A stretch of 64,000 bases of DNA from Thermoplasmata archaeon (GCA_021792355.1 JAJYUV010000002.1:213917-277916), one strand, 5' to 3'; numbered from the stretch's first letter, positions 8,061 through 17,116 are shown. A program made the numbers and translations. Notes: generated from the letters alone by a model not told the origin.

Positions 8061-10754
8061 ATGGTGATAGCCAATTCTGGGGTTGTCCTAAAGGATGGAA
8101 GCCTAGTTGTGCTCAGGGAGTACAGAGAATCGGACCTACCCAAACTGAGAGATTTTGTTAACTCTGTCTCGGATTCTTCCATCCAAGGCCGATTTATGCA
8201 GAACATCCCGAGAGATAGAGCAATTGAGCTCTTGCTGGCCAAGGGAATAATCTCTATCATAGCTGTCAGGGATGAAAAGATCATTGCACATGGTGCTCTC
8301 TACGAAAAGGTCAAGGGAAAGTCAGAGATGGGAATACTGGTAGATGATAGGTTTCAATCTCAGGGTCTTGGGACTGCAATGCTCGGTTTTATGGCAGAAC
8401 AGGCAGTGAGATCCGGGTTCGGGGAGATAACGGCCTATGTTGCTCCAGAAAATTACAAAATGATTTCTGCAGTAAAGAGCCTGGGGTTTGCAGTGGAAGC
8501 ATCGACAATACCCGGAGCCCTTGAAGTCAAATTTTCTCCATCACTGCTTCCTGAGGCAATAACGAATTTCGAGAACAGAGACGCCAAGTCTGCCGTGAAC
8601 GCAGTAAAGATATTCCTTGAGCCAAAGAGTATAGCAGTGATAGGAGCCTCTTCCGACAGAAAGGCACTGGGTGGTCAATTATTTTATAATCTCCTAGAAA
8701 GCAATTTTAAGGGGCAAATTTTTCCCGTAAATCCTTCTCACGATTTCGTACAGGGAATAAGAGCCTACAGGTCCGTGAAAGACATTGAATTCCCTGTAGA
8801 AATGGCCCTGATCATTGTCCCGGTGGAGTTTTCTCTCAAAGTGATTGAAGAGTGTGGACAGAAGGGAGTCAAGGGACTTGTCATCATAACGTCAGGTTTC
8901 TCGGAAGTTGGAGAGGAGGGAAAGGAGAGACAGGCGCAGTTGACAAGAATTTGCGACAAGTACGGGATGAGGGTGATAGGACCGAATTGCATGGGTGTGG
9001 TAAACACATCTGACAGCGTTAGCCTTAATGGCCAGTTTTCTCCTTTCAAACCTGTTCAGGGAAGGATAGCGTTCCTTTCACAGTCTGGTGCACTTGGAAT
9101 AGCCGTGTTTGATATAACTACAAAACTGGGCCTTGGACTGAGCTCTTTCGTTTCTGTGGGAAACAAGATGGACATATCAGGGAATGACCTAATACAGTAC
9201 TGGGAGAATGATGATAACACGGATGTGATCCTTCTTTACTTGGAATCATTCGGGAATCCTATCAAATTCTCAAGACTTGCAAGAAGAATTACCAAGAAGA
9301 AACCCATAATTGTGGTTAAGAGCGGCAGAGGTTCCGCAGGATTCAGAGCGACACAGTCACACACTGCAGCGCTTCTTTCCACTTCGGATGTTACTGTTGA
9401 TGCCCTTTTCAAACAGAGCGGTATTATTAGAACGGATACCCTGGACGAGATGTTCGAGGTCACTTCTGTCCTGGCACACCAACCTGTTCCTAGGGGGAAT
9501 AGGGTTGCTATTCTGACAAACGCTGGAGGTGCAGGAATTCTTGCCGCAGATGCCTGTGAATCTCACGGCCTAGTTGTACCTGATCTGCCGGAAGGAGCCA
9601 AGGAGAAATTGAGGAAGATTCTGCCGTCCATAGCCAGCGTAAGGAATCCTGTAGACATGACGGCAGGTACGGGACCTGAGGCATATGCAAATGCACTTGA
9701 GATACTGGGTTCAATCGACGAGATAGATTCAATCATAGTCATATTCATACTTCCGGCAGTTCTCGATCCTGCGAACGTCGCGAGGAACATAATTGATGGT
9801 ACAAAGAAAACGAACAATTCCAAGACAGTTGTATCTGTATTCATGGGAACAAAGGGTGTTTCTGAGATTCTGAAGGGGGAGGGACTGAGTATTCCTTCAT
9901 TCACTTTCCCTGAGGATGCGGCGATCTCCCTTTCAAAGGCTGTCGAATATGGAAAATGGAAGTATGCACCGCCGAGAGAGGTTGTCGAAGATGAAGGGAT
10001 AGACAAGGACAGCGTTAAGGCAATCATCTCGAAGGCGCTCAGGGGAGGCAAGGAATGGCTGAGCTACAATGAATGCAACTTCATTCTCAACACCTACAGG
10101 ATTCCCACAATAAAGACCATCACCGCAATTGATCCCGAAGAAGTGAAACTGAGGACTAAAGGATGGACAGGAAATGTGGCCATAAAGGCATATGGACCAA
10201 AACTCGTCCACAAGAGCGACGTTGGTGCAGTCAAACTGAATGTACCAGTCTCCGAAGCACCAGATGAGGCGGGAAAAATGATTACGATGCTCAGTTCCAA
10301 GGGATTTGAAGTTGATTACCTTGTGGTTCAGGAGATGGTGGCTGAAGGGATTGAAATGCTGGTCGGATCAACTCACGATCCTGCTTTCGGTCCCCTTGTC
10401 GTCGCTGGAATGGGAGGAAAACTGGTCGAGCTCCTGAAGGATATCTCTACAAGACTCGCACCTGTTGACCGGGTAGACGCTGAGCAGATGATCTCGGAAC
10501 TCAGAACCGCAAGTATACTGAGGGGATACAGGGGAGGAATAGTTGCAGATGAGGAAGCATATAAAGATGTCATAGTAAGGATCTCTCGGCTCGTTTACGA
10601 TAATCCGGAGATCGTAGAGCTTGACCTCAACCCCGTCATGGTCCTTGAGAAGGGAAAGGGAACTAAGACTGTAGACTTCAGGATAAGGGTGGCAAATCTT
10701 TCGCAGAGTTCCACTCCGTTCGTTGCCAAGAGCATTATCAAGACTCCCCTCTGA
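8061..10754 (+). CDS. GNAT acetyltransferase / ADP-forming acyl-CoA synthetase fusion
   Basis: An 897-residue multidomain protein. Residues about 1-170 form a GNAT domain (GILVDDRFQSQGLGTAMLGF is the acetyl-CoA loop). About 178-320 is a CoA-binding Rossmann domain (IAVIGASSDR...GPNCMGVVN). About 330-480 is the succinyl-CoA-ligase-like domain with the phosphohistidine segment ATQSHTAAL near 433. The C-terminal 230 residues form an ATP-grasp domain (VGSTHDPAFGPLVVAGMGG, ELDLNPVMVL). The histidine that is phosphorylated in ADP-forming acyl-CoA synthetases is kept, so ATP production from acyl-CoA is plausible. In bacterial Pat proteins the GNAT domain is C-terminal and this histidine is usually lost. 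The position after E1-E2-E3 suggests it uses the acyl-CoA they make. Confidence 0.9.
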   Translation: MVIANSGVVLKDGSLVVLREYRESDLPKLRDFVNSVSDSSIQGRFMQNIPRDRAIELLLAKGIISIIAVRDEKIIAHGALYEKVKGKSEMGILVDDRFQSQGLGTAMLGFMAEQAVRSGFGEITAYVAPENYKMISAVKSLGFAVEASTIPGALEVKFSPSLLPEAITNFENRDAKSAVNAVKIFLEPKSIAVIGASSDRKALGGQLFYNLLESNFKGQIFPVNPSHDFVQGIRAYRSVKDIEFPVEMALIIVPVEFSLKVIEECGQKGVKGLVIITSGFSEVGEEGKERQAQLTRICDKYGMRVIGPNCMGVVNTSDSVSLNGQFSPFKPVQGRIAFLSQSGALGIAVFDITTKLGLGLSSFVSVGNKMDISGNDLIQYWENDDNTDVILLYLESFGNPIKFSRLARRITKKKPIIVVKSGRGSAGFRATQSHTAALLSTSDVTVDALFKQSGIIRTDTLDEMFEVTSVLAHQPVPRGNRVAILTNAGGAGILAADACESHGLVVPDLPEGAKEKLRKILPSIASVRNPVDMTAGTGPEAYANALEILGSIDEIDSIIVIFILPAVLDPANVARNIIDGTKKTNNSKTVVSVFMGTKGVSEILKGEGLSIPSFTFPEDAAISLSKAVEYGKWKYAPPREVVEDEGIDKDSVKAIISKALRGGKEWLSYNECNFILNTYRIPTIKTITAIDPEEVKLRTKGWTGNVAIKAYGPKLVHKSDVGAVKLNVPVSEAPDEAGKMITMLSSKGFEVDYLVVQEMVAEGIEMLVGSTHDPAFGPLVVAGMGGKLVELLKDISTRLAPVDRVDAEQMISELRTASILRGYRGGIVADEEAYKDVIVRISRLVYDNPEIVELDLNPVMVLEKGKGTKTVDFRIRVANLSQSSTPFVAKSIIKTPL

Positions 10755-10836
10755 GGGGACATTTTCCGACAGGAGGAAAGGCACCGAGAACTTTTTATGA
10801 GTCGTCAAACTATCGGCTATAACGGTGATACAACTA

Positions 10837-11229
10837 ATGGTTACCATGAGGGCTGTGATCTCTACCCCCGACGGGAAGACAAGACAACTTGAGGTACCCG
10901 AAGACAGGCAGAGCGCCCTATACGGAAAGAAGATAGGAGAAGTGCTTGACGGTTCTTTGCTCGGTTTCAGCAATACAAAACTCAAGATTACTGGAGGGAG
11001 CGACAAGGACGGATTCCCCATGAGAAATGATTTCCCCGGAATGAGGAGGAAAAGGGTGCTCCTCACGGGTGGCGTTGGTTTTCATCCGACAAGAGAGGGT
11101 GTCAGAAAAAAGAAGAACATCAGAGGGAACACCATAGGGGAAGACATCTCTCAGGTCAATTTCTTTGTGGTAGAGGGACGGATAGAAGAGACCAAGGGAG
11201 AAACGAATGAAGCTGCCAAGACCACCTGA
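10837..11229 (+). CDS. rps6e: 30S ribosomal protein S6e
   Basis: A protein of about 130 residues. It matches archaeal S6e throughout, with GKKIGEVLDGSLLGF, ITGGSDKDGFPMRND, and GFHPTREGVRKKKN followed by RGNTIGEDISQVN. An in-frame GTG at 10825 exists. GGTGAT at 10824-10829 is a clear ribosome binding site seven bases before the ATG at 10837, so that ATG is preferred. The 3' end overlaps the aIF2 gamma start by 23 bases, an arrangement of translation genes seen in other archaea. Confidence 0.94.
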   Translation: MVTMRAVISTPDGKTRQLEVPEDRQSALYGKKIGEVLDGSLLGFSNTKLKITGGSDKDGFPMRNDFPGMRRKRVLLTGGVGFHPTREGVRKKKNIRGNTIGEDISQVNFFVVEGRIEETKGETNEAAKTT

Positions 11230-12430
11230 AGTCAATATCGGAATGGTGGGCCATGTAGATCATGGCAAGAGCACCCTGACAAAACTCTTAACGGGTGTCA
11301 AGACGGACTATTTCTCTGAAGAGATAAAGAGAGGTATTTCAATCAAACTCGGCTATGCTGATGCCCCTGTATACAGGTGCCCAGATGGGTTCCCGACAAG
11401 GTACTCTATCAACCCTTCGGACTGCGGCAAGGGGGCTGTCCTAGAGAGGGTCGTGAGTTTTGTGGACTCTCCCGGACACGAGAGTCTGATGGCAACGATG
11501 CTATCTGGAGCCGCTATAATGGACGGAGCAATAATGGTCATAGCATCAAATGAAAAATGCCCCAAACCCCAAACTCGAGAGCATCTGATGGCGCTCAATT
11601 TCCTGGGAATAAAAAACATAGTCATAGTACAAAACAAGATCGACCTAGTGAATGAAGAACGAGCAATAGAAAATTACAACGAAATCAAGGAATTCGTGAG
11701 AGGAACTGTGGCTGAAAATGCCCCCATAATACCCATGAGTGCCCTTGATAATGCAAACCTGGATTCTCTCCTTGAGGCAATTGAGCGTTCCATACCCACT
11801 CGCAAGTATGAAACGGATGGAAAGGCGATGATGTACATTGCGAGAAGTTTTGACGTCAACAAACCTGGAACAAAGCCAGAGGATCTCCACGGAGGGGTAC
11901 TAGGCGGTTCCATCATGTCAGGAAAATTCAAGGTAGGCGACGAGATAGAAATATCTCCGGGGATTGCAGTGACAAAGGGGGGGAAGAAGAGCTGGCCTCC
12001 CATCCTGACCAATATCTCTTCAATAATATCAGGAAGCATCATGCTCAATGAAAAAGGACCCGGGGGACTCGTGGGCATCGGCACTAATTTGGATCCATTC
12101 CTTACTAAGGGAGATAGTCTCGTGGGAATGGTTGTAGGCCTAAAGGGGACACTTCCGAAACCAGTCTTCAAGATATCTCTGCGGACGAACATTTTGACAA
12201 AGGTCGTTGGGAGCTCAGAAGAACTGAAGGTCGACAGGATCATAAAGGGGGAGACTCTTCTCCTTAATGTGGCGACCGCAGTTACCGTTGCTGTTGTCAC
12301 TCAGGCTAAGGGGGATACTATGGAGGCGGACCTGAGATATCCGATCATAGCACTTCCGGGACAAAATGTCGCTATCAGCAGAAAGATCCAGAACAGGTGG
12401 AGACTGATCGGTAGCGGTACCGTAAACTGA
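11207..12430 (+). CDS. eif2g: Translation initiation factor aIF2, gamma subunit
   Basis: The GTPase subunit that carries initiator Met-tRNA to the ribosome; 407 residues. It shows G1 GHVDHGKS (residues 14-21), G3 DSPGH, G4 NKID and the domain II/III segments typical of aIF2 gamma. The region that in most archaea holds a four-cysteine zinc knuckle reads RCPDGFPTRYSINPSDCGKG here. It contains only two cysteines, so zinc binding at this site is doubtful. Start chosen at 11207 because it gives the standard KLPRPPEVNIGMVGHVDHGK N-terminus. Confidence 0.96.
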   Translation: MKLPRPPEVNIGMVGHVDHGKSTLTKLLTGVKTDYFSEEIKRGISIKLGYADAPVYRCPDGFPTRYSINPSDCGKGAVLERVVSFVDSPGHESLMATMLSGAAIMDGAIMVIASNEKCPKPQTREHLMALNFLGIKNIVIVQNKIDLVNEERAIENYNEIKEFVRGTVAENAPIIPMSALDNANLDSLLEAIERSIPTRKYETDGKAMMYIARSFDVNKPGTKPEDLHGGVLGGSIMSGKFKVGDEIEISPGIAVTKGGKKSWPPILTNISSIISGSIMLNEKGPGGLVGIGTNLDPFLTKGDSLVGMVVGLKGTLPKPVFKISLRTNILTKVVGSSEELKVDRIIKGETLLLNVATAVTVAVVTQAKGDTMEADLRYPIIALPGQNVAISRKIQNRWRLIGSGTVN

Positions 12431-12450
12431 TTAAGAACGCTATTCACGGT

Positions 12451-13053
12451 TCAATGGTTACTCTTGCATCGACTGTTGATAGGGCAGGAGCCACATATTG
12501 GAACCTTTTTACAAACCATCTTGCAGTGCTCGTCCACTAGTGCATGGAATTCCATCAGTTGTTCCTGATTGAATAGTTTACAGAGGAGAAGCCTTATCGT
12601 TTCATAGTCCCTATTCGAATAGGCCGTTCCAAAGTACCTATTGAACAGCCTGAGGGTGTAGGAATCAACTGGGACCGTACGCTGGTGAAAACCATAGAGT
12701 GCGATGCTGTCCGCGGTCTCTCTTCCGACTCCATCCAGCTCTAAGAGTTCTGTCCTCAGGTCCATGGGCAGTGATAGACTTTCCAGCCACGATCGGTAAT
12801 AATCTAGGACTCCTCTGAGATACCTCCCCTTCCGTTCAAAGAATCCGGCTGACCTTATTAGGTGCTTCAGGTCTGAACGATTGAGTATGTTGTCAATCGA
12901 TTCCCCTTTTATCATCCGCATCGCCTTTTCAACGTTCTTCCAACTGGTGTTCTGAGCCAAAATGGCCCCTTCAATTACTTCAATTGGAGAGCCCGCTGGC
13001 CACCAGTACAGGAATCCATAATTCTTAGCGAGGCCCCTGAACAGAGCAATCAC
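12451..13053 (-). CDS. HhH-GPD base-excision DNA glycosylase, endonuclease III / MagIII type
   Basis: A 200-residue DNA repair enzyme. The helix-hairpin-helix reads ELDGVGRETADSIALYG and the catalytic aspartate follows in VPVDSYTLRL. The lysine that makes endonuclease III a bifunctional lyase (GVGRKTA) is glutamate here, as in monofunctional alkylbase glycosylases of the MagIII type. A C-terminal [4Fe-4S] set is present as C-x5-C-x2-C-x5-C (CKKVPICGSCPINSRC). It probably starts at a GTG. The gene is convergent with aIF2 gamma (20-base gap) and 102 bases from the etfA stop. Confidence 0.82.
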   Translation of the reverse strand: MIALFRGLAKNYGFLYWWPAGSPIEVIEGAILAQNTSWKNVEKAMRMIKGESIDNILNRSDLKHLIRSAGFFERKGRYLRGVLDYYRSWLESLSLPMDLRTELLELDGVGRETADSIALYGFHQRTVPVDSYTLRLFNRYFGTAYSNRDYETIRLLLCKLFNQEQLMEFHALVDEHCKMVCKKVPICGSCPINSRCKSNH

Positions 13054-13155
13054 TGATGATGCAGATAGATGTACCGTGCATGAGCATCACACCTGCAGAT
13101 ATATCGGTTACCGGTACACAGCCAGAATGCATGGCTCAATGGAGTTCAGGAGAGA

Positions 13156-14223
13156 TTATTTCTTTGAAGCTGCTATCTTACCCTCTTTGAGTTCCTTCTT
13201 TCCTCTCCTTATGCTGTCAATTAATTTCGGAACTATATCGTATGCGTCGCCGATTAAAGCCACGTCAGAATACTTGATTATAGGGGCAGCTGCGTCCTTG
13301 TTTATCGATATTATGTAATCCGAAGATTTCATGCCAGCAACGTGCTGGATTGCCCCTGACACGCCTACCGCAACGTATAGTTTCGGGTGAACTGTTTTTC
13401 CGGTCTGACCGACCTGTCTGTCCCTTGTAATCCAACCTGCATCGACCGTTGGCCTTGACGCTGCAACGATACCTCCCAGTTCGCTTGCCAACTCATCTAG
13501 CATCTTAAAGCCTTCTTTCTTTCCCAGTCCCATTCCGCCACACACGACCACTTCCGCGGTTGTTATGTCCACTTCTTCTCTGGTGACGATCTGGAGTAGT
13601 TTTGTCGTGACTTCCTCTTCCTTGATCTTGCTGTCGACGTGTTCTATCTCCCCCTTCCTCCCTATTACCTTGTCGACTGGTTTGAATATGCCTGGTCGTG
13701 CACTTGCCATCTGCGGTCTGTGCTTGCTGCAAAGTATGTTCGCAAGAATCGCACCACCGAACGCAGGTCTTCTTGCTTCTAGTAATTTCTTAGTTGGGTC
13801 AATATCTATTTCGGTACAGTCTGCAGTGATCCCCGTGTTTACTCTGACGGCAATCCTAGATGCAAGGTCCCTGCCATTGTGCGTTGCACCTATAACGAAA
13901 TAATTGGGCTTTTTGTCCGCAATGAGTGAGGCGATCATGTCTGCATACGGTCTTGTCCTGTAGTGCCTATAGACCGGATTCTTCGCAAATATGACCTTGT
14001 CCACGCCGTATTCTATAGCCTCCTGTGCCATCTTTTCCCCGGACTCGTCTGCTAGGAGAATGCCCACAAGTTTCTCGTTGTATTTGTCCGCTAGCCTCCG
14101 TCCAATTCCAGCCATCTCCAGTGATATTCTTGAAAGTTCGCCGTCATTCTGTTCCAGCCATATCCATAGATCCTTGTACGCTTCTACATTTGTTGGTGGA
14201 GTCGCACACTTGTTCTTTATCAT
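13156..14223 (-). CDS. fixB: Electron transfer flavoprotein alpha subunit (FixB type)
   Basis: A 355-residue ETF alpha, the last gene of a fixC-fixX-fixA-fixB operon. The C-terminal FAD domain is canonical: CGGMGLGKKEGF, SRPTVDAGW, RQVGQTGKTVHP, GVSGAIQHVAGM, SINKDAAAPI and IGDAYDIVPKL. Together with FixA it carries electrons from acyl-CoA or similar donors to the quinone oxidoreductase FixC. In FixABCX systems it can bifurcate NADH electrons between quinone and ferredoxin. The start overlaps the fixA stop in ATGA. Confidence 0.94.
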   Translation of the reverse strand: MIKNKCATPPTNVEAYKDLWIWLEQNDGELSRISLEMAGIGRRLADKYNEKLVGILLADESGEKMAQEAIEYGVDKVIFAKNPVYRHYRTRPYADMIASLIADKKPNYFVIGATHNGRDLASRIAVRVNTGITADCTEIDIDPTKKLLEARRPAFGGAILANILCSKHRPQMASARPGIFKPVDKVIGRKGEIEHVDSKIKEEEVTTKLLQIVTREEVDITTAEVVVCGGMGLGKKEGFKMLDELASELGGIVAASRPTVDAGWITRDRQVGQTGKTVHPKLYVAVGVSGAIQHVAGMKSSDYIISINKDAAAPIIKYSDVALIGDAYDIVPKLIDSIRRGKKELKEGKIAASKK

Positions 14224-15002
14224 TTTACCACTCCCTTCTCTACCAGGACCGAGACTAGCTTGTCCAGGTCCTCCACCCCAAGTTTCGAAGGGTTCTTCAC
14301 GGGGTCAGGGACCGTTTTCATATCCTTCACTATTGTTGGCGATCCCTTGAGTCCAATGCACATGGGATCGAGCTGCAGTTCCTTGTTAGTCACTACTCTT
14401 ATTCCCTTCTTATACGCTTCTATTTTCCTCTTGAGCGTAGGATTCCTTGGCTCGTTCGCGTTGAGCGTAATCGTTATGACTGCGGGTTTTCCTATTCTTA
14501 TCGTTTCCTCTGCTCCCTCGATATCCCTGGTGACAATGAAGTAGCCGTCATCGTACTCGACCTTGTGAACGTAAGTCGCCTGTTCACAGCCCAGGAATTC
14601 TGCTATTCCAGGCCCGACATGACCCGTCGACGAATCCGTTGTCTCTTCTCCGCAGAATATCACATCAAATCCTCCGAGATAATCTGCAACAGATGCTAGC
14701 GTGAATGCTGTAGGCCAAGTGTCCGCACCAGCAAATACTCTGTCAGTGACAAGAATTCCATTATCCACTCCCATACCCATCAGCTGAAGTAGTGCTGTGT
14801 CGGCCATGGGAGGGCCCATCGTAATCGCCGTTATCTCTCCACCATATTTGTTCTTGAGCTGTATGGCGGCTTCCGTTGCGTTGACATCTGGCGGATTGAC
14901 AACATTTCTTGCTATGCTCCTGTTCAGGGTCTTGGTGACAGGGTCAATGCTGATATCCTGACTGTCCGGAACCTGTTTTATCATTACAGCAATTTTCAAC
15001 AT
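14220..15002 (-). CDS. fixA: Electron transfer flavoprotein beta subunit (FixA type)
   Basis: A 260-residue ETF beta. It has the N-terminus KIAVMIKQVPDSQDISIDP and the nucleotide-site segment CGEETTDSSTGHVGPGIAEFLG. An in-frame upstream start at 15098 would overlap fixX deeply and add an unrelated tail. The ATG at 15002 is preferred because GGGTGAT, which includes the fixX stop, lies four bases before it. Glutamate/threonine/aspartate at the site where bifurcating ETFs hold their second flavin suggests FixABCX-type function, an inference. Confidence 0.93.
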   Translation of the reverse strand: MLKIAVMIKQVPDSQDISIDPVTKTLNRSIARNVVNPPDVNATEAAIQLKNKYGGEITAITMGPPMADTALLQLMGMGVDNGILVTDRVFAGADTWPTAFTLASVADYLGGFDVIFCGEETTDSSTGHVGPGIAEFLGCEQATYVHKVEYDDGYFIVTRDIEGAEETIRIGKPAVITITLNANEPRNPTLKRKIEAYKKGIRVVTNKELQLDPMCIGLKGSPTIVKDMKTVPDPVKNPSKLGVEDLDKLVSVLVEKGVVK

Positions 15003-15007
15003 TTTTA

Positions 15008-15286
15008 TCACCCGTACTTGTAAATTACTCCCTTGCCCGCCTTTGGATAATTCCATTTCACTGATCCCTGATCGCATGCTACGGAGCACGTTCCACATTC
15101 AACGCAGTCCTCGTACTGGAAGTTCAATTTTCCATCCTGTATTGTGTAGCACTGGGCAGGACAGGCCATTACGCAAAAATGGTGAGGGCATTTCTCGCAT
15201 ATCCTTTCATCCACCGTTATGTGCGCATATGACTTGTCTATGTCATATTTCGTCTTGCCGAGTCTCTCTTTGATGTCCAAGATCAC
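15008..15286 (-). CDS. fixX: Ferredoxin-like protein FixX
   Basis: A 92-residue iron-sulfur protein with CEKCPHHFC..ACP and CVECGTCSVAC motifs, matching the ferredoxin partner of FixC / ETF:quinone oxidoreductase. It starts with GTG; that GTG shares bases with the fixC stop (GTGA), and AGGAGG lies just upstream. Only one complete [4Fe-4S] set is apparent. It would hand electrons between the ETF and the flavin of FixC. Confidence 0.93.
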   Translation of the reverse strand: MILDIKERLGKTKYDIDKSYAHITVDERICEKCPHHFCVMACPAQCYTIQDGKLNFQYEDCVECGTCSVACDQGSVKWNYPKAGKGVIYKYG

Positions 15287-16572
15287 ATCCTCCTGTATAT
15301 GTAATAGAAATCGGTTGCTGTCTTCAACTTGCTCATCTTAAGATCCGCTGCGCAGGACCCCAGAATGTCCCTCACTTTCTTCTTGGGCTGTCCCCTTTCC
15401 CATAGCATCTCAAGAAGGATGCTTTCAAGCATCTTTGGATAGGTTGTATACATATTCTTGTTGTTCGTAACCTTCCTTATGTCCTTGAATGTTTTCAGGT
15501 CCTTCAGGACGTAGCTGCTTTCCAGCTTCTGTTTGTAAAGAGCAAGAAAATCATCAGAGAAATTATTTTTTGCCTTGGCCTCAACTGCAGTTTCACCTGC
15601 AAGGATTCCGGAGAGGAATGCGTAGTTCATTCCCTGGAGGACCAGACCGTTGCTGAACCCGAAACCTGCCGCATCCCCTACTATCATGTATCCGTTCCCA
15701 TAGAGCTTTGGAATCATATCCAAACCGCCTTCAGGAATCATGTGCGCACCATATTCCGCTACCGTTCCACCCTCTATGAGGGGAGCGATCGAGGGATGCT
15801 CTTTGAATTGCTCTATTATATCGTATGTGTGTGTGACTCCGTTCGCTCTTAGTTGTTCCATCGGTGCTACGATTCCGAGCGAGATGCTGTCCTTATTGGT
15901 GTAAAAGAATGCTCCGATGTTAAGTTCCTGCAGATTCCCAAGAATGTACTCTGACGCCATTCCAGAGGTAGAAGTGAGGTTGAACCTGTCCTCAATCTTC
16001 TGCGGACTTAACTTGATTATTTCCTTAACGCCAACTGAGACCTCCCAGTCCTGCAAAGGCTCTCTGAGCCCTGCTTCGATTGCAAGCCTTGGGTTAATTC
16101 CCTCTGCAAGTATCACGACGCTTGAAGTAACTGTGTCGCCTGACTCCACAACTCCCACAATCTTTCCATCTTTGGTTGCAAGCGATTCTACCGTTATTCC
16201 AGGAATGACCGTTGCCCCTGCTTCTTTTGCCTTCTTTGCGAGCCATGGGTCGAATTTCGAACGAAGAACGGTGTAACCGACTTTGTTGTCTTCAAAGATC
16301 TTTGTCTTGAAATCTATTATAATGGATGAATTATCGGTCAAAAATCCGATTTTTTTGTTTTGAATAAATCGTTCAAGCGGAGCCTCGCTCTGCCACTTAG
16401 GTAATATTTGCGCTAAATCATTTCCCCAGAGAACACCTCCGGAAAGATTCTTCGCACCGGGTGGGTCAGACCGATCAACTAGCAGGACGCTAAGCCCCTT
16501 GCTTGCCATCGTGATTGCAGCTGCTGAGCCAGCGTTTCCTGCACCGACAACTATAGCGTCATAATCTGGCAT
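15283..16572 (-). CDS. fixC: ETF:quinone oxidoreductase-like flavoprotein FixC
   Basis: A 429-residue FAD protein and the first gene of the operon. N-terminal dinucleotide motif GAGNAGSAAA (residues 10-19), NLSGGVLWG, and the second flavin motif MIVGDAAGFGFSNGLVLQG near residue 300 are typical of FixC/ETF-QO. It is shorter than eukaryotic ETF-QO because the ferredoxin domain is separate (FixX). A TATA-like AAATAGATTT about 25 bases upstream on the minus strand suggests a leaderless message. It delivers electrons to membrane quinone. Confidence 0.93.
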   Translation of the reverse strand: MPDYDAIVVGAGNAGSAAAITMASKGLSVLLVDRSDPPGAKNLSGGVLWGNDLAQILPKWQSEAPLERFIQNKKIGFLTDNSSIIIDFKTKIFEDNKVGYTVLRSKFDPWLAKKAKEAGATVIPGITVESLATKDGKIVGVVESGDTVTSSVVILAEGINPRLAIEAGLREPLQDWEVSVGVKEIIKLSPQKIEDRFNLTSTSGMASEYILGNLQELNIGAFFYTNKDSISLGIVAPMEQLRANGVTHTYDIIEQFKEHPSIAPLIEGGTVAEYGAHMIPEGGLDMIPKLYGNGYMIVGDAAGFGFSNGLVLQGMNYAFLSGILAGETAVEAKAKNNFSDDFLALYKQKLESSYVLKDLKTFKDIRKVTNNKNMYTTYPKMLESILLEMLWERGQPKKKVRDILGSCAADLKMSKLKTATDFYYIYRRM

Positions 16573-16667
16573 TATCCCGAAAGCCCTTCAAATCTATTTA
16601 CGTTTTCGATAATTTCAGTGCCGTAAACTTTGATATTTTCTGCCTAAATCTCATCTCTCTTCTGTTG

Positions 16668-16680
16668 AAAAATAATTATA
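16668..16680 (+). promoter_or_regulatory. TATA-like box upstream of tRNA-Thr
   Basis: AATAATTATAAGG ends 27 bases before the first base of the tRNA. This spacing would start transcription a few bases before the mature 5' end. Confidence 0.5.
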
Positions 16681-16706
16681 AGGTTGTAATCATGATGAGT
16701 GAAAAT

Positions 16707-16781
16707 GCCACCGTAGCACAGCCTGGTACGTGCGCGTGCTTGGTAAGCACGAGGTCACGGGTTCAAATCCCGTCGGTGGCT
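16707..16781 (+). tRNA. tRNA-Thr (anticodon GGT)
   Basis: A full cloverleaf can be drawn. The acceptor stem GCCACCG pairs with CGGTGGC. The anticodon stem is CGTGC/GCACG with loop TTGGTAA, and the T arm is ACGGG/CCCGT with loop TTCAAAT. The anticodon GGT reads threonine codons ACC and ACU. The discriminator base is T, as expected of archaeal tRNA-Thr. No intron and no encoded CCA. It lies alone between two minus-strand genes. Confidence 0.95.
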
Positions 16782-17116
16782 TGCCTTCGGATGTGCCACT
16801 GAAGTAGCTCCCAAAGAAGTCTGTGGCCTTTATGATTGATTCGTAAAATCTTTCATTTTTTCCCTGGATTATGGAACCCTGAAGATCCGCTTATTTCACT
16901 CGTCATCCTGTGTTGATCATTCATAATGTCGGTAAATCAGAAACTGCGCTTGTGATACAGGAGCATCCCTTGCCTTGTTTTCGGTCGCACTACAACCAGC
17001 ATTCATTTAATCTCGTTTAGGGGCATCTCTCTATTAATAGCAAGACTAAACACAATCCCTTACTCTCGATTGATCAATTGTGCCGTTATGATGATGACCT
17101 GTGTTGAGACCACAGA
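16782..17116 (+). other. Intergenic stretch without visible gene
   Basis: About 335 bases between tRNA-Thr and the convergent P-type ATPase gene. I see no convincing reading frame, hairpin terminator or repeat. A few short T-runs (for example near 16852-16862) could terminate the tRNA transcript. Confidence 0.5.

Noticed and set aside
13076..13318. Plus-strand frame of 80 codons overlapping the end of fixB
   Set aside because: Antisense shadow of a conserved gene; composition and context give no support.
15002..15098. Longer fixA start at 15098
   Set aside because: The extension overlaps fixX almost to its middle and adds an unrelated tail; GGGTGAT before the ATG at 15002 decides.
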